A stretch of 64,000 nucleotides of DNA from Vanessa cardui. Its lineage: Eukaryota > Arthropoda > Insecta > Lepidoptera > Nymphalidae. Below are positions 11,670 to 25,019 of this stretch, piece after piece. The notes under the pieces are model-generated. The model did not search any database. It had not been told where the DNA came from and was given only the letters and a program-made list of their open reading frames with translations. The DNA lies in contig NC_061134.1 of the NCBI RefSeq assembly GCF_905220365.1, positions 6,773,001-6,837,000 on the forward strand, read 5' to 3'. The position numbers and the translations under genes were made by a program. The first letter of the stretch is position 1; each line of letters starts with the position of its first letter.

Positions 11670-14600
11670 AGTAACTATAACGTGTCCACTCAATCGGATG
11701 AACATATCTGAAATCAGATCGGATCAGATAAATAATAAGTACGTTCAGAACTCGGTGCGCGTGGACGAATCGTTTGACGTCAGGACAGACATTCCTTCAA
11801 CTTACTCCAATAAACTCTTATTTTTTTAAGTTAACAATATCGTTGCTTAGTCGTTATTAATATACAAAAATCGTGTATTAATTTCCGAAATCTTGAAATA
11901 TCCGTTAAGGCATCTACGTCAGTATAAACGTGCCTATAGATTATTTTTGAAAAATATTTACAAATTATTTTTTCATTTGTAGGAGACATTCCATCATCAG
12001 TGTGACAATTCTTTGATTATGTTGAAATATTTTTTAAGTGAAAATAGTTATACGTCTGTTACGTTCTCAATTCCCTTGAGTTGTGAATATAACGGGTCTT
12101 ATTATGAAGTTAAATTAAGCGATAGTATTACGAAACTAAGTAGGTAGCGGTATTTTACTGTAATTAAAAGTAATTTTATTTTGTTTTCAGGTACGTTCTC
12201 GACTTCTTCATCCACTTGAGTTACATAATACTTCATTTGTAAGTAAAAAATATTTAAATTTATGTAACTGAAATTGTAACATTATCTCTCTAATGCTAGA
12301 AGAAAATACCAATAATATGATTTCGATCGATTTGTGGAGTGATATTAATTCACCCCTCGTAGTTATAACGGACATAATCAAACTTTAACTATGACTAATA
12401 AATATTAATAGATCAAGTGTTCCCAACGAAACCCAGGCAATGCGATGGTGCCAGGATATAGTGGACGTCGATATTGGAATCTTCAATTAAATCAGAGGGT
12501 TCATAACGTTGTCGGCTCCCGCCCGCATTATCATGACATGAGAGCCAATCACGGACCAGCTTAGCACGACCGATGTACTAACATAAACCGTTTTAGGTGC
12601 TCACCCACACATATGAGGAGCGATTTGATGAACTCATAGTTGAGTACTAGACACGAACTATGGAGAATTAATTCCATTATTGTTCGAACATACACGGAAC
12701 CCAAAATTGCAAATATATCGCTGATTATAATTTCGAACGCAATACGTAATTAGGGAATTCGATTTTCGTTGCTATTTTTAATTCGATAAAAAGGGAATGT
12801 TAATTGGTAGCTCACGAATCATGTTTCAGTTGAATCTTTTAAATCTCTTTTAATCGGAGTCGCTACAGGCTTGTATCGATCACCGCCATAGTTTGCGTTT
12901 TATTTCGTACTTCGATTCATGAAAAAAACGTTTCATTCATTCAAATATGATTTGAATAAAGCGTTCGATGGAATGTTTAAAATAAATACAACAATGAGAG
13001 CCGCTTGCGGAGTTTTCTTTAAACACATCGATATATTTTGTATACAGACGTGAATCACATAACTGTGAAAATAGTATTTATTTTATGGATTATATTATTT
13101 ATGAGCCAGCTAGATAACTTTATTATGAGTCAGAGCATTATTAATTCTCCTAAGTAGAAAAACCCATCGCAATAAAAATAAAACGAACCTAATGTTCTTC
13201 TAATAAGTATTTGTAATATAATTGTACATTCGTGGTTACAGACCACGGTCTGTGGTCCGTATTCGCGTTGACCGCAGTTGCTCACTGTTCACTCGATCCT
13301 ATGACGTATTGTACAAGTAAACGATCACCGATCTTTTAGACAGCTATGTGACAGCGTTTACAAAACAAAACACACGATACATACGCATTAAGGCTAATGT
13401 GCAACGGCCTAATAAACATCGATGGTCGAATGTAAGCCAATAAACGCATGCCGACACGTTATGTTAAAAAATAACATAACATTATCATGTTACACACGTT
13501 TTATGAGTGATACCGATTAAATAATGCGAATACTCGGTGTGTCCTTTTCACGGCATGTAATAAGTATAACTAAACAGAGTGAGTAATAAAATGGACGTGT
13601 ATTTGAAATAATAATGAAGTCCGAGTCAGAAGTTATATTCTAAGCAAAAAAATATAAATCTTTGTGAATAGCTCAGTCGGTTTCAGACATTTCGTATTCA
13701 TTTTACTTTTAAGAATATAGAATATAATACCTCTTTGAATCCACTGCGTAATAGTACATTCGAAAAGAGCAGTGTTTTTGTAAAACTGCACTGTCGCCAG
13801 TCGCGTGTGGTCCTCGCCTGAACCGCACGTAGCGCACCCCTACAAAACTCTCCACTAATTAAGAACTTCGCCGCCGACGTAAATTAAAATGTCAGCAGAT
13901 AAATTCTTGTCGTGAAATTGCAAGACCCATTTGTAATGATAATTTTCGAGCACGATTGTACTTATTTATTTCCCTATAAATCCTTATGTAGACATTTGAT
14001 TCAGTTTTATAGCTTTTATTTTATTTCTTGTTATATTTTACATTAAATTTATTGTTATTGAAATTGAGCAATCATTTACTAAGAAACAATAAATTATTAA
14101 ACTGTTGATCTGTCTGGTTGGCTGCAAACGGTACAAGGAATGACTTCTTACCAATCTAAAGATTAGTTCCAAAGATTAATTCGAAATAATTATAATGGAG
14201 ATAATATCTCTATCGTTTCTTTGTAAGTAATGTTTATTAATGTACAAAAGTGTAGAATGAATCGGCACAAGGAACAGTAATGAAACTGTTCGTGATCAGC
14301 TTCGATACGGCAATAATCCACAGGATGCTCTAGATATAATATATCATCTCAGCGTAGTTTTCCGCCTTGTATTACGCATTTCTTTCCACTTATTCCTATA
14401 TCAAACAGCACTCAACTGCATATACATAGCGAGGCGTGGCGGGCATAGTATCGAGTGGTAGCAAAGCCTAATAATTCTATGCATTTGAAAGTCGTTTATG
14501 CATGCTGATTGGTGAAGCAACGGAATACCTCTTTCGGTATTTCGTTTTTTTCATTCTTAATTTAAATGTTAAACATATCAAGTTATAAAAGTTAATTCGC

Positions 14601-15600
14601 TATGGTGGTTATTACACGAGACGTGTTAACATAAAAAGTACACTAATGCCGATTTTGCATGCATAAAACGAAATGCTAATTGTAATATAAGGTCGAGCAC
14701 TAATTTAAGTCTGGAATACAATTATACTCAAGGCGATTTTCATTGTATCGAACAAAAACACATTAGAATAATTAAAATATCTATGAACAATATGCATCAT
14801 AATGAAAATAAAAATGTATTTATTGGAACAAAAGAAACGAAACTGTAAAGCGATCAGTGAACGAGATAATTGTTGAAAAATTTATATAAATTCTCTCATT
14901 ATCGCCTATCCATCAAAGTGCATCAGTAATCGGATGCATCGCTGGTAATGTCGGGAGAAATCGAGGTCATCACTAGAGGGGATGAACGAAAAAAAATGTC
15001 TTAACACAACCTGCAATTGGGTATAAGTTATACTGTCATAGAATATTACGGGATGGGTTATTAGCATAGCGTTTGTAAATTTATGGCGATGTGGCATTTC
15101 CTATTACCTATGCGGTCGGGAGGAATGCTCGGCGCCGGTGAATCATCGAGGGCGGCTGAGGTCACGTAGCTGCGAGATGCCGTCACTTCGATCGGGCGTG
15201 AAAATGTACTTTTGATTTTAAGTACATAATAATTACATTGCACAATTCAAAGTGCGAGATATAATAACGTATGTTACATATATTAAATTAACTAGCACTT
15301 AGCATTGCGCATGATCATCGCTCATTGCGTTACCAAATGAAACACTCAGCGACTGAATATAAGAAAAAAAATAATAAACTTGAAACAATATATGTAATAA
15401 ATAACTAATGACTATTTATATGTACTAATTCATTTAAATTGTCTATTTTATTGGTACCAGTGTTCATAAAACTTATTTGCTGGCATTTTGTATTAAAATA
15501 TAATATAGTTACATTATACCTCGATTTCGAATAATTAAAATAAAGATTTAACCCTGAGATTTATGAAACGACGAGAGATTATTGGTAATGAAAAAATAAA
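11670..15600. other. AT-rich intron with minor motifs
   Basis: No gene recognised. ACAGACC-AC-GGTCTGT at 13238-13253 is a compact inverted repeat overlapping TGTGGT (Runt-type) at 13251-13256. Patches near 12430-12600 and 13790-13880 are somewhat GC-richer but show no coding pattern. Confidence 0.4.
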
Positions 15601-15648
15601 TCTTAATTTTTAGCCTCCTATCTCACCTTAGGAGGGTGAAAATTAAGA
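15601..15648. repeat. Hairpin with 19-nt arms and 10-nt loop
   Basis: The arms at 15601-15619 and 15630-15648 are complementary except for one G-U type pair and one mismatch. The loop is 15620-15629. The outer ten bases are AT-rich; the inner CCTCCT/AGGAGG pairs are GC-rich, so this is more than an AT artefact. It could be a MITE remnant or a transcribed stem-loop. It is short for a typical pre-miRNA. Confidence 0.5.
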
Positions 15649-16927
15649 ATTATAATTACTAAGATGTTGATTTTTTTTAAGAGAGAAAACATATGTATCT
15701 GATTTTAAATTGTATAGCAAAGAAATCAGAATATCGGTAATAGGAATCTGTAGCTAAGAATCAATCATTGATAAATACAAAATTTTGTATATATATTGTG
15801 TATATAAATTGACATAAGCCCTTTAAAAGAAACCCAACGTGTGTGAAACGAAATTCTATAAATTTTATAAATATAATAAAGATATTTATGTACATCATTA
15901 TTCTCTCCGCAGTGACGTCTGTCAAACATTTAAAATGGTAATATAAGAATAAATTGCTTCTTTATATGATGTGAAATGTTATAGTGGAATACTAGTGAAA
16001 TGGCTTTAGTTCTCAAACTTCGGAAAATAAACGATAAAACTACAACCCTTACTACAAAGTAACTGTTTATACCGAACTCGACTCTAGACTTCGCCGCGAC
16101 TTCACAACACTCTAAACGATTTTATATTCTATGTCGGTTTTCATTACAGTGATGATTCCAACTTATAAAGAACTACCTACTAGTCTCGACTTCCCATAGG
16201 TAGGATGAGAACACATATACATAGATTTATATTGAAGTACAAAGAAAATTGTATTTTTTGGGCTTGGAAATTTAACGCACACAGAACACTACTTGGTGAG
16301 TGGTTGTTTCATCACAATCTACGATCAAACAAGCATTCATTTTTATTTATAAATAGATAATTCATCTCGTCTACAGCAAAACAAAAAATAAGTTGCTAAC
16401 TACGAACCCTTCGCGTAGATTATATTTATTAGTAATAAAAAAAATGCGATAATACACGTAGATTAAATGCTAAAACCAGTCGTAATTCGCAATTATTCTA
16501 TGCACACAATTTTGTTCTTTACGAGGTAAATCATAAAAGTGTTAATAGTGTGTGCCTTTAAGTTCGATATATGTTGAGGGCGTTTATTGACTAGAATTAG
16601 GCACATCCCGGCTGTTGGACGAAATAACTAACCGACCTACACGACTGAGAGATAAAAAATACGATTTCAAATTAGATAAAATCGATTATTTATGAATATG
16701 AAATTAAGAATCAGTACAAAATATATTCATTCGAAAATTGTTATTCGAATTAATTTATCCTAAGTATCATTCAATATTTAAAAGAATAAATTTGGCTCCG
16801 TCAATTGCTGTATGGCGAAGAAATGCACTCGTAATATTCAGACCACAAATTTTCATATATAAAGTGCCCTTTTCTGAGGCGTACAGAGATACATGTTTGT
16901 TCTATTTTTAAATTTCATGATCATCTT

Positions 16928-16982
16928 CATCATTGGCTTGCCTTTATCCCACTTATTTAAGGTCAGAACAGTTATAAACTCC
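16928..16982 (+). repeat. Degraded dispersed-repeat fragment
   Basis: The stretch containing 'catcattggc', 'ttatcccacttattta' and 'aggtcag' resembles, from memory, the common insect repeat with the core 'ttatcccaatttatttgggg'. It is short and diverged. Confidence 0.35.
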
Positions 16983-16984
16983 GT

Positions 16985-19900
16985 ATTAAACAATAATTTG
17001 CCAGAATTTTTAAACAGACCCTTAGTCTAATTTTAGCCACTTTTACATATAATCTAGATAGTATATCACAACACCTACAGAAATACGTACCTATTTTAGT
17101 ATATATATGTCATATAATTGACAAATGAAAATAAATAATATACGATCAAAATACACTTACCACCGTAAATAAGTAAAACTAATATTTAACTACGGAACAC
17201 TCAGCTTCAAGTTTTCAAACAGCTGTCATAAAATGAATGCTTTTCAACTGGATCTTGATAAACGCATTATTTTGTATCAGGCGGTGGTCTGTTAACGACT
17301 CATTCATCGGCGGCCATCTGGTCACGTCGTTCACTCACTTGTTCTTCCATGCCCTTATGCGTAAAAGAACTGTCTGCGTCTGCGGCAGAGCAGGAAATTA
17401 GAAATTTAATTTACAAGTCCGTATATCTTTTCACAGAGGACGGTTTGAATTTATTTTTATAATGTGGTACAACCTTTATCGTTCAAGTGGTAACTATCAT
17501 AATAACCTTCTATAAAAATGTACAGTACCAGACTGTAAATATTCTTCTGCTTGATTATGGAGCCCTTAACTCTCATGTAAAAGGTTTCGAGTTAATGCCA
17601 CTACGTTGCTCAAATGCAGAGCGGTGAACTCACACATGTCAAATTTTCATCTGATAAGTGCCAGTTTCGTCACAACGTTGTCCTGACTGTAAGAACGACA
17701 TAATTAAAAAGAAAATTCAAAAGTGAAGTTGGGGCAAAATTTAATTAAGTTTTAACATTATTAGACCACATATGTAGTTTTCTTAAAAGACACAGAAATC
17801 TTAACTTAGTTCACGACAAATAATGGTCTGAAGTTTTTTGCCGTCTTATGTGATTCAATGATCATTGTCGGATGCTGCGCTGGTGTTTGCTGTCACGTAT
17901 TACGTATTATTTATGTCCGTGTGGATCGAGTGCACGTCAGCGCTGCCTGTTATTTGCCGGCCTCAATTGCTACTTTGTGCTGCCGCCACATGTCATCTCG
18001 TCACTTCCTTGCTCATTGAATCATCTATAAATAGCATCGTTGTAAATCTAAATGGTTCGATTCCTTTATGCTGAACTGCCGCCTTAAATTCAACATGACG
18101 TTTTCTCGGTTTGAAACTAAGTTCCGTCCAAAACAACGGTATTTCATAACTCGAACTAAACTTTTCGCGTTACGGCAGCGTACTGTAACTTTGCATACCT
18201 GAATATTTATATTTCATGCCAAATTATAATTGGAATTGATAAGATTTTGAAATATATTTGCCGTGTTGGAGTTTTACGAATAGGTAAATTTTGTTACCGA
18301 ACGCAAAAACAAGTGAACTAAGACAAAAAGTTATTCATTGTATTTGAGAATCGTTTGTTTTTATGTATAAGTCAAAACGATTTTTTACATGAAAATACTT
18401 TAAATGCATTCATATTTATTTCCTGTATGACAATAATAAATGCTTACTTAGATTTAGAAATATTTATTTCAAACAACCATCCATCAAAAACAAACATTAC
18501 TTTAGTTCAGTCAAAAAGAATTTCACTTTACAATACCTTACGTTACCTTCCTTATATATTTTTAGCATTTGTTTAGAAAAGTAGAGATACTTCTAAGACA
18601 TACATTTTTCATGTCCATCGTCGTTCAAATTCCTCAGCGTAATCCTTTCTTCGAAGCGATAGAGTAAATCGGATCTGCAGAATCGATACCTGCTAGTGCT
18701 CGCTGATACACAATATGTAAATGTTTATCTCATGTACCAACCGCTTCCCAGATTAATTCAATCGGATGCGCTCGGCGGATATATCGACCCCAGCTCGGAC
18801 CTTTTGGGAAATGGTGTGATCATTGGTTCCCGTTCGGATAGCGATTGCTAACTACCTGATTTATGAGTTTTGTTTTTTGTTCTGTTCACGAGCGACGCAG
18901 GCTTACGGGAAATAGAAAATTTGTTTAACTTCAACGCAAAGATTTACTTTTGGAAGAAAATTTTGATTGCACCTGCGATAAACGTTAATTATATAACAAC
19001 AATTCCACATCTATAACTTTACCACAGACAATTATATTTTTCTTGATTAAATATATTCGTATAAATGTATATTTTTGCTACCGCGAGAATAAGTCACTAG
19101 TATAATACACATAAAGGAAATTAATTTTCTCTAAAATATCTTTCTTCAATCTCACCCGCAAATAAACGGATTTCATTTCACAAGTTCAATGGGGAGATTT
19201 GCGTCAACAAATTTCTTGTAATACACTTATAAAGATAAATCAGAGCTATCATTTTTAAAGTCTTTCAAAGCGAGGAGATTTACTCGGCGTTATGATTCGG
19301 AGGAACAATTTCCCGGCGGGACAGAGAGCCTCATTTCCTGAGTTCACGAGCCGGGCCACTACGACGCTCCAAAATATTATTTTAAGCTTCCGCGAACGTC
19401 TCTCAACGCACGACACCCGTTTGAGCTTTGTACGTATTCAAATTTCCATCTCGCTTTGTGTTCCCCAATAAAGTACTTACTGCTACAAAGCCATGAACTG
19501 TACAGACTCGATACGTTTTTTGTTTATATTGTGAAGAACATTTTAATCTTACATTCAATGGTACTTCTTCGAATTGTTATTAAATGCTTATAACATTTGT
19601 GTTTATATAACAATGACTGAGATAACCTAAATGCCATTCGACAAATTTATTTTTACATATTTAAACATTTTATCGTCAGTTCAGTCGGATTTACATCTTT
19701 CGCGTTACTGTTTATCATAAGTATTTAAAATGTTTCATTTATTTGTTGTTCCGGAAGTATTTCATTAGTAAATGCCTGAATTTAAGATTTTCCTTCAGTA
19801 ATACACTTTTATTAACAAATAATTTCGTGATTTAGGTCTTGAAAAGTAACCTGGATTTTTTCGAAATAATGACGAAGATGTTTTTAGGACAACGAGATTT

Positions 19901-21085
19901 AGTATTCTGCTGTAAAGGTATCGTAGGCATAGACAAAATATTTCCATTCTGAATACGAAACATAATTAATGCACATTCATACTAACTTAACTTTTTCTGA
20001 TATTAGACTTAAAGTAAAATAAAATTAATTTGAATATGTTATATATCATGTATATTAATTACCATTTGACTTTCATGTTATACATATTATCTCATAAATT
20101 TTAAAACTTAACAATTATCTTACTTAAAATAAAAAAATATAAATTAAACATCCTTTTCATTTATAATACTAGACAATAGAATACATTGTTTTCATTAAAG
20201 AGCCACCCATCCCTTCGGTAGTAAAGATACATTTGAAATTTTTTAATTATTTTTATGGACACAACTATTTGAAGCGTTTACTTGCATAATTTCGTGAAAA
20301 ACAAAAGCAAAATTGTCATTTGCGACGTGCTGGAAAAACAAATATGGAGTTATTTTAAAAGTCTTGCAAATTGATTCATATGTTGTTCATAAAAACTTGT
20401 AAAGTTGTATTTTTGGATTACAAAGTGTTAAAAAAACACTTCAGTGAAGAAACGCTTCCATAAAGAGTATTTATGTAGCTAGCTACGAGGCACGGAAGCA
20501 GTTCAATTAAGGTTGGTATTTAAGGTTGCCATCGGAGAGCTCTGATTGCACTACCTCTTTCCCCACCACTCCACCTCTCCGGGGACTGCCTCCTTTTAAT
20601 TTTCAAATACAACAAATACTTTCGCTTCCCGAAGACGCCTTTACTTTCATTACGAAATGTAAAGGTACGCTGCAGACTACGTTTTTATTTATGACGCTAA
20701 TTTCTTACTTAGTGATTCTTTTGATAATGAATGTTTTTTTCTTTGTATTTTTATATTAAGAAATTCCGTTGCGTATCTTGTGGAATACAAAACAAAGTGC
20801 AATTAACATGAATATATTTCGGTTTTATTAATATATGTATTTCTGTTTTTTTATAGATTAGGTTAGGCTATGAGAAATTTTCTGTTTTACATTCTACTGT
20901 GTACTCGTTCATTCACTTCGAAATAGTCTAGACTCATATCCGTACTCATATAGATATAATACGTTAGTATACTGTGTGTATCGTTTCATTTAGCGAACAA
21001 ATCTTAAACGACTGTATGTATATCAATACCCCTTAATGTAAGATACCATCACGTTTTTCTATTGGCATTATTCATAGAATTGTAA
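16985..21085. other. AT-rich intron with weak GC patches
   Basis: Patches at about 17280-17400 (with GCGGCCATCTGG), 18620-18860 and 19280-19430 are GC-richer than their surroundings and could be enhancers. No reading frame is convincing and no repeat family is recognised. Confidence 0.4.
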
Positions 21086-21088
21086 AGA

Positions 21089-21150
21089 GTTGTAAATTTA
21101 TAGACTACACGGGCTAGAAATCAAACCGGTGTGGACTATAAATTTACAAC
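21089..21150. repeat. miRNA-sized hairpin: 22-nt arms, 18-nt loop
   Basis: The arms at 21089-21110 and 21129-21150 pair over 15 consecutive bases from the base of the stem (gttgtaaatttatag against its complement). One mismatch, a C-G pair, one T-G type position and four pairs of ACAC/GTGT follow. The loop is 21111-21128. Arm and loop lengths are close to those of animal pre-miRNAs, but a MITE remnant is equally possible. Confidence 0.5.
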
Positions 21151-21540
21151 ATTTTTTTCTCTCGTAGTTTCTTCGAAGATTATTTTCTTAACACTGTAAA
21201 AATACACTATTAAAATAAATAATTGTTTAATCATAATAAAAACGAATACGAATATCGTATAGAAAATCAAATATTTTACAAAACTATTTTTGATGAAATC
21301 TCTCTTCAATGCATTATTATTTTTGAATAAACAAATATATCTAAGATACTTGAAAAAATTTTAATTGCTGCCTCGAAATATTTTATGTTTAACGTATTTC
21401 ATAAAAGCTGTTGAAATTCTCTACATCTGCACCTGAAAGTTGTTTTTTTAAACAGAAACGTTTTTATGCAAAATAATGACAATGGTTACACTCGCATTAT
21501 CACGACCATTATTTTCGCGGGAATAGTTGTCAGTAATGAC

Positions 21541-21553
21541 AAAATGGCGGGCG
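21541..21553 (+). promoter_or_regulatory. PHO/YY1-type motif
   Basis: AAAATGGCGGGCG at this position fits the PHO/YY1 core (ATGGC with A-rich 5' flank). A second copy on the opposite strand is at 24064-24073. Single motifs are weak evidence. Confidence 0.3.
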
Positions 21554-21559
21554 TTATGA

Positions 21560-24055
21560 CGAGAACATCATGTTCGAAACTTATAACATATAGAATGTTA
21601 ATATAACTAGACTTAAGTTGTCTGATAATGTTATATATTCAGATCAACATAATTATCTATGGCGATAATAAAATAATATATTTTTTTTGTTTTTTTCGTG
21701 ACTTGCAACACCTACAACTGTAAAATTGTAATATAATAATACATCTACATAAACTTTTTTAAAATAAGTACTAACAGATTAGGATAGAGTCCTAGGTTTG
21801 CCTTCATTAATCCCTTTTGATAAATTTATTTAACCCTTTAATGATTCAGAAAATATCAAATAATAATGCACGTCAAGTAAATCTTGTCGAATAGTTAATT
21901 AAACAGAAGAATCCGATATACGGAAGAAAAATCAGACGTATATTCCATCGCAACACGGTAGCTGTAGACAATTTTCATCTCCGGTTGTTTTACTTGGCGC
22001 GATATTCAACGGACACACTTCAATACACCGAGCCACCCACAAGGATGCCGGTAACTGGAAACGGCATTCGTATTTACATCTGCTGAGGACATCGACGCTG
22101 ATTAAATTACTTCCAGCTCAGAAATAAAATAAGAATTCGAAATAAATCTTAAGTCAAAGTGCATTTATATTCATAAGGAAAATATATATTTTAACTCTTC
22201 GCATACTTTTTTTTTTGTTATAAGTATAGTATGTATGTCTGGTCTTGATGTGAATGGTTTATTTTATTTATTAAAAAATATTAAGTTAAGGTGCGTTCAA
22301 TTTAACAAAGGTGTAAATTAATGAAAACATTTAAAAATATTCAAAAATAAATATTTGCCTATTTATTTGTGTAATAATATTATTAAATTAAACTAAAATC
22401 AATAATTATTATTATTTAAAAGTCAAATCAAACTCTTTGAATTGTAGTAATGACATCAAAGAAAAAAAACTATAAAATTAAAAATATTGCCGTTGTATAT
22501 ATAGAAATATATATAGTTTTTGAGATTAACTTGATAAGATATTCAAAATAAAACCTAAAAGATTTCACATGTAAATATTTTCATTGCTACTTCGAGTCGC
22601 TACAGAGCTATGTACGCGTAGTTTTGCTCAACAGATCCAGACTACGATGTACACGCCGTCTGCGGTTAAGTTTATACCATTTCAATAAATCTTCGCAATC
22701 CCATCTTTTCGTTTCGATAACACAAAAGAAAATAGTAAAACTAAAAAAAAAATACAATCAGCGATTCCATTTGCAAAAAATGTTTTACGAATAAATTATA
22801 CCACAATAATTGAATTTATAATCATTGGTTGTGATTCACCGGGTGTTTTAACGGGTATGAAAATGTTAAAAATAAATAAATTAAAGAAAGCATAATTTGC
22901 ACTATTGAAATATCCCTCGCTCGAGTTTCACATATCGTATGAAGGCGTTGTCAAAATGGAAGCCCGAGATCGCGTTATCCCTCATGATTCTCGCTTTTAG
23001 TAATTCGCTGGTATGTTATTACATGCTCGCAGTTCATTTGCGCTGTTAGGAGATAAGGCTCCTGTTTCTTGAAATTTATTGCGTTGTAAATCCGTCCGAC
23101 GCGTCGGCACCGATGACTTGCATTTCGTCCCTGGCTTTCAAACGTTTCCAGTGCTTTCAGTGGGGGGACATTAATTAATTTCGCCGTGTTCGTGCGTTCA
23201 ATTTGAGTGACTCTGTTCTTTAGCCCTTTTTGTTCGGTCCTTGAGGCTCAACGTAAGTGTTCTTTTTGCGAAACGTTCACTCTTTCGTACAAATTCAATT
23301 TGGAAGATGAATCCTTATTTTTCATGTCTATTCGAAGACATTTATATTTTTAAATTCGTAAGAAAATACTAAATGACTACTAAATATAACTTTCAGAATA
23401 TAAATTGTGTGAAGTATTTACTTTAATTCATAATAGTCATTAAACAATGTGTGATATTTGCGAACGTAAGTCGTAGCGTGTTTTCTATCCCCAATTTCCA
23501 TATTATGCTTACTCATATGATGGTGCTTAGTCCTCTAATAAACCCTACTCTCGTCTTTTATACCGAAATCCGAGCCGTGCGATTACCCGTGACTTGCGCT
23601 TTATTTCAGTAAGTTAATTGTGTCCGTCCACAACCCACGAGCACAAATACTTGTTCTACAAAACTTAAATTAAGCATCCGAGCCCGCTCACATTCTCTTA
23701 CGAAGTTACGTACAATTTGTCTCTCTGATTTATTTTATTACTGATAATTTGATCACTCCGTAATTATTTTAATATAGGTAGTTAATTATTTTTTTATAGG
23801 TAGTTAGTTACAAAAAAATGTTATGTTTCAAGGACCGTTATTATCAACCAGTTCGCAATCTAGGACGCATTAACGCCGTGAGAGGCGAAACTCATTTCAA
23901 AATCATTACGATTCTTTCTACGATACCGATGTCACAAACTAAATTTTCTGCATATACGCAAGAGCAGCTGCAGTTTTTAACTATAGTAGATAAAAAAAAG
24001 ATACTAGTCAGGTATGTTTTATTAATTCTTCGTACACATAGAGTGGCGGCGGAAT
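21560..24055. other. Intron, moderately GC-rich between 22.9 and 23.7 kb
   Basis: AT-rich to about 22.9 kb, then mixed composition to 23.7 kb. A 12-bp perfect palindrome CCGACGCGTCGG lies at 23096-23107. No coding sequence or repeat family recognised. Confidence 0.4.
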
Positions 24056-24215
24056 GAAGCCGACCGCCATTTTTCTGCGGACGAGATTTAAATATGGAAT
24101 TCCGGTGTGCGAGCGGGAGAGACGCGTGCCATTGACCTTGCGCCAGGGCCGCGCACGCGCCGCCCGTCTGCGTCCGCGCCCTCGCTGCGCCTCTACGCTG
24201 CACTAAGCACAACGA
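24056..24215. promoter_or_regulatory. GC-rich island with PHO, GAGA and nuclear-receptor motifs
   Basis: A CpG-rich block of about 160 bases in AT-rich DNA. It contains CCGCCATTTT at 24064-24073 (PHO/YY1 core on the minus strand), GAGAG at 24117-24121 (GAGA factor type) and TGACCTTG at 24133-24140 (FTZ-F1/ERR extended half-site CAAGGTCA on the minus strand). The combination suggests a regulatory element, possibly Polycomb/trithorax-responsive. The 106-codon minus-strand frame across it (23892-24212) is most likely compositional. Confidence 0.35.
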
Positions 24216-24307
24216 CGTATTGTCTTGATTATCATATTCTCAATCATATATTTCGTCTTTGTAATTACAAAGAAAAGTACTTAGTGACATACTAATTTTT
24301 TTGACAT

Positions 24308-24342
24308 TATTCATAATTCTTATAAATAAGTATAAGAATTGT
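24308..24342. repeat. Short AT-rich stem-loop
   Basis: aattcttata and tataagaatt form a 10-bp stem around a loop of about 6 bases. AT-rich, so it may be chance. Confidence 0.3.
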
Positions 24343-24810
24343 CAAAGACATACATAAACAAACTTAAAAAGGTCAAACGTCACTTTGAAGAGCGAAAACG
24401 GCGAAACACGCGTCTCACACGTTAGTAATAGGCCCGTGAGCAGAGAGACCGCTAAGATACGTTTACACTCATCTGAAGGACACTACACATTTCACCGTTG
24501 CGGGCTACGTGCGCGTGACGTTAGCGGCGCGCGGCGAAAGCTCGCTCATTAGACTCGTTCACATCACAACCAGCCAAACGGCGCAACACTCGCTGGATAC
24601 TTAATTAGGGAAATTGTTCATTGTTTACATATCTGCACTCGAAACGAGCCAAAACTACCGCTGTCTAATGAGCATCAGTAATTGGCACAATTGAAGCACT
24701 CATTCACTAGTGTTATCAATTATTGCTCATAAAATACTCTGTTCAAACCATTTCAACTAAAATAATGTGTTAGCAGCTGCAACAGTAAAATATTAACTTG
24801 AAATATTATA

Positions 24811-25015
24811 GATGGCCAGTGGTTTGAATACCTCAATGTTAACAGAAGACTATGGGTTGTTACCCGGGCAAGCATCACTGAATTAATTTATATTTATTAT
24901 TTATAATCGTTGTTGGCGGTGAAAGAAAACACTGTGAGGAGCTTACACGTGTCGGAAGAAAATCTGCCACGTGGGTACCAACTAACCCGCAATGGAACGT
25001 CGTAATGAAATAATT
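24811..25015 (+). mobile_element. Old diverged copy of the tRNA-derived SINE
   Basis: By eye this aligns with the minus-strand reading of the SINE at 11351-11654. It has the A-box region 'gatggccagtggtt' (one C missing), a B-box region reduced to 'gggttgttaccc', then 'ggcaagcatcactga', 'ggcggtgaaagaaaac', 'tgtgagga', 'tctgccac' and 'aacccgcaatggaac'. Identity falls off after about 25015 and no GTT tail remains. I saw no target-site duplication. It lies in the opposite orientation to the 11.4-kb copy and is much older. Confidence 0.75.
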
Positions 25016-25019
25016 ACAG

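Noticed and set aside
23892..24212. 106-codon minus-strand frame
   Set aside because: Half in AT-rich DNA and half in a GC island, with no consistent codon bias or domain.
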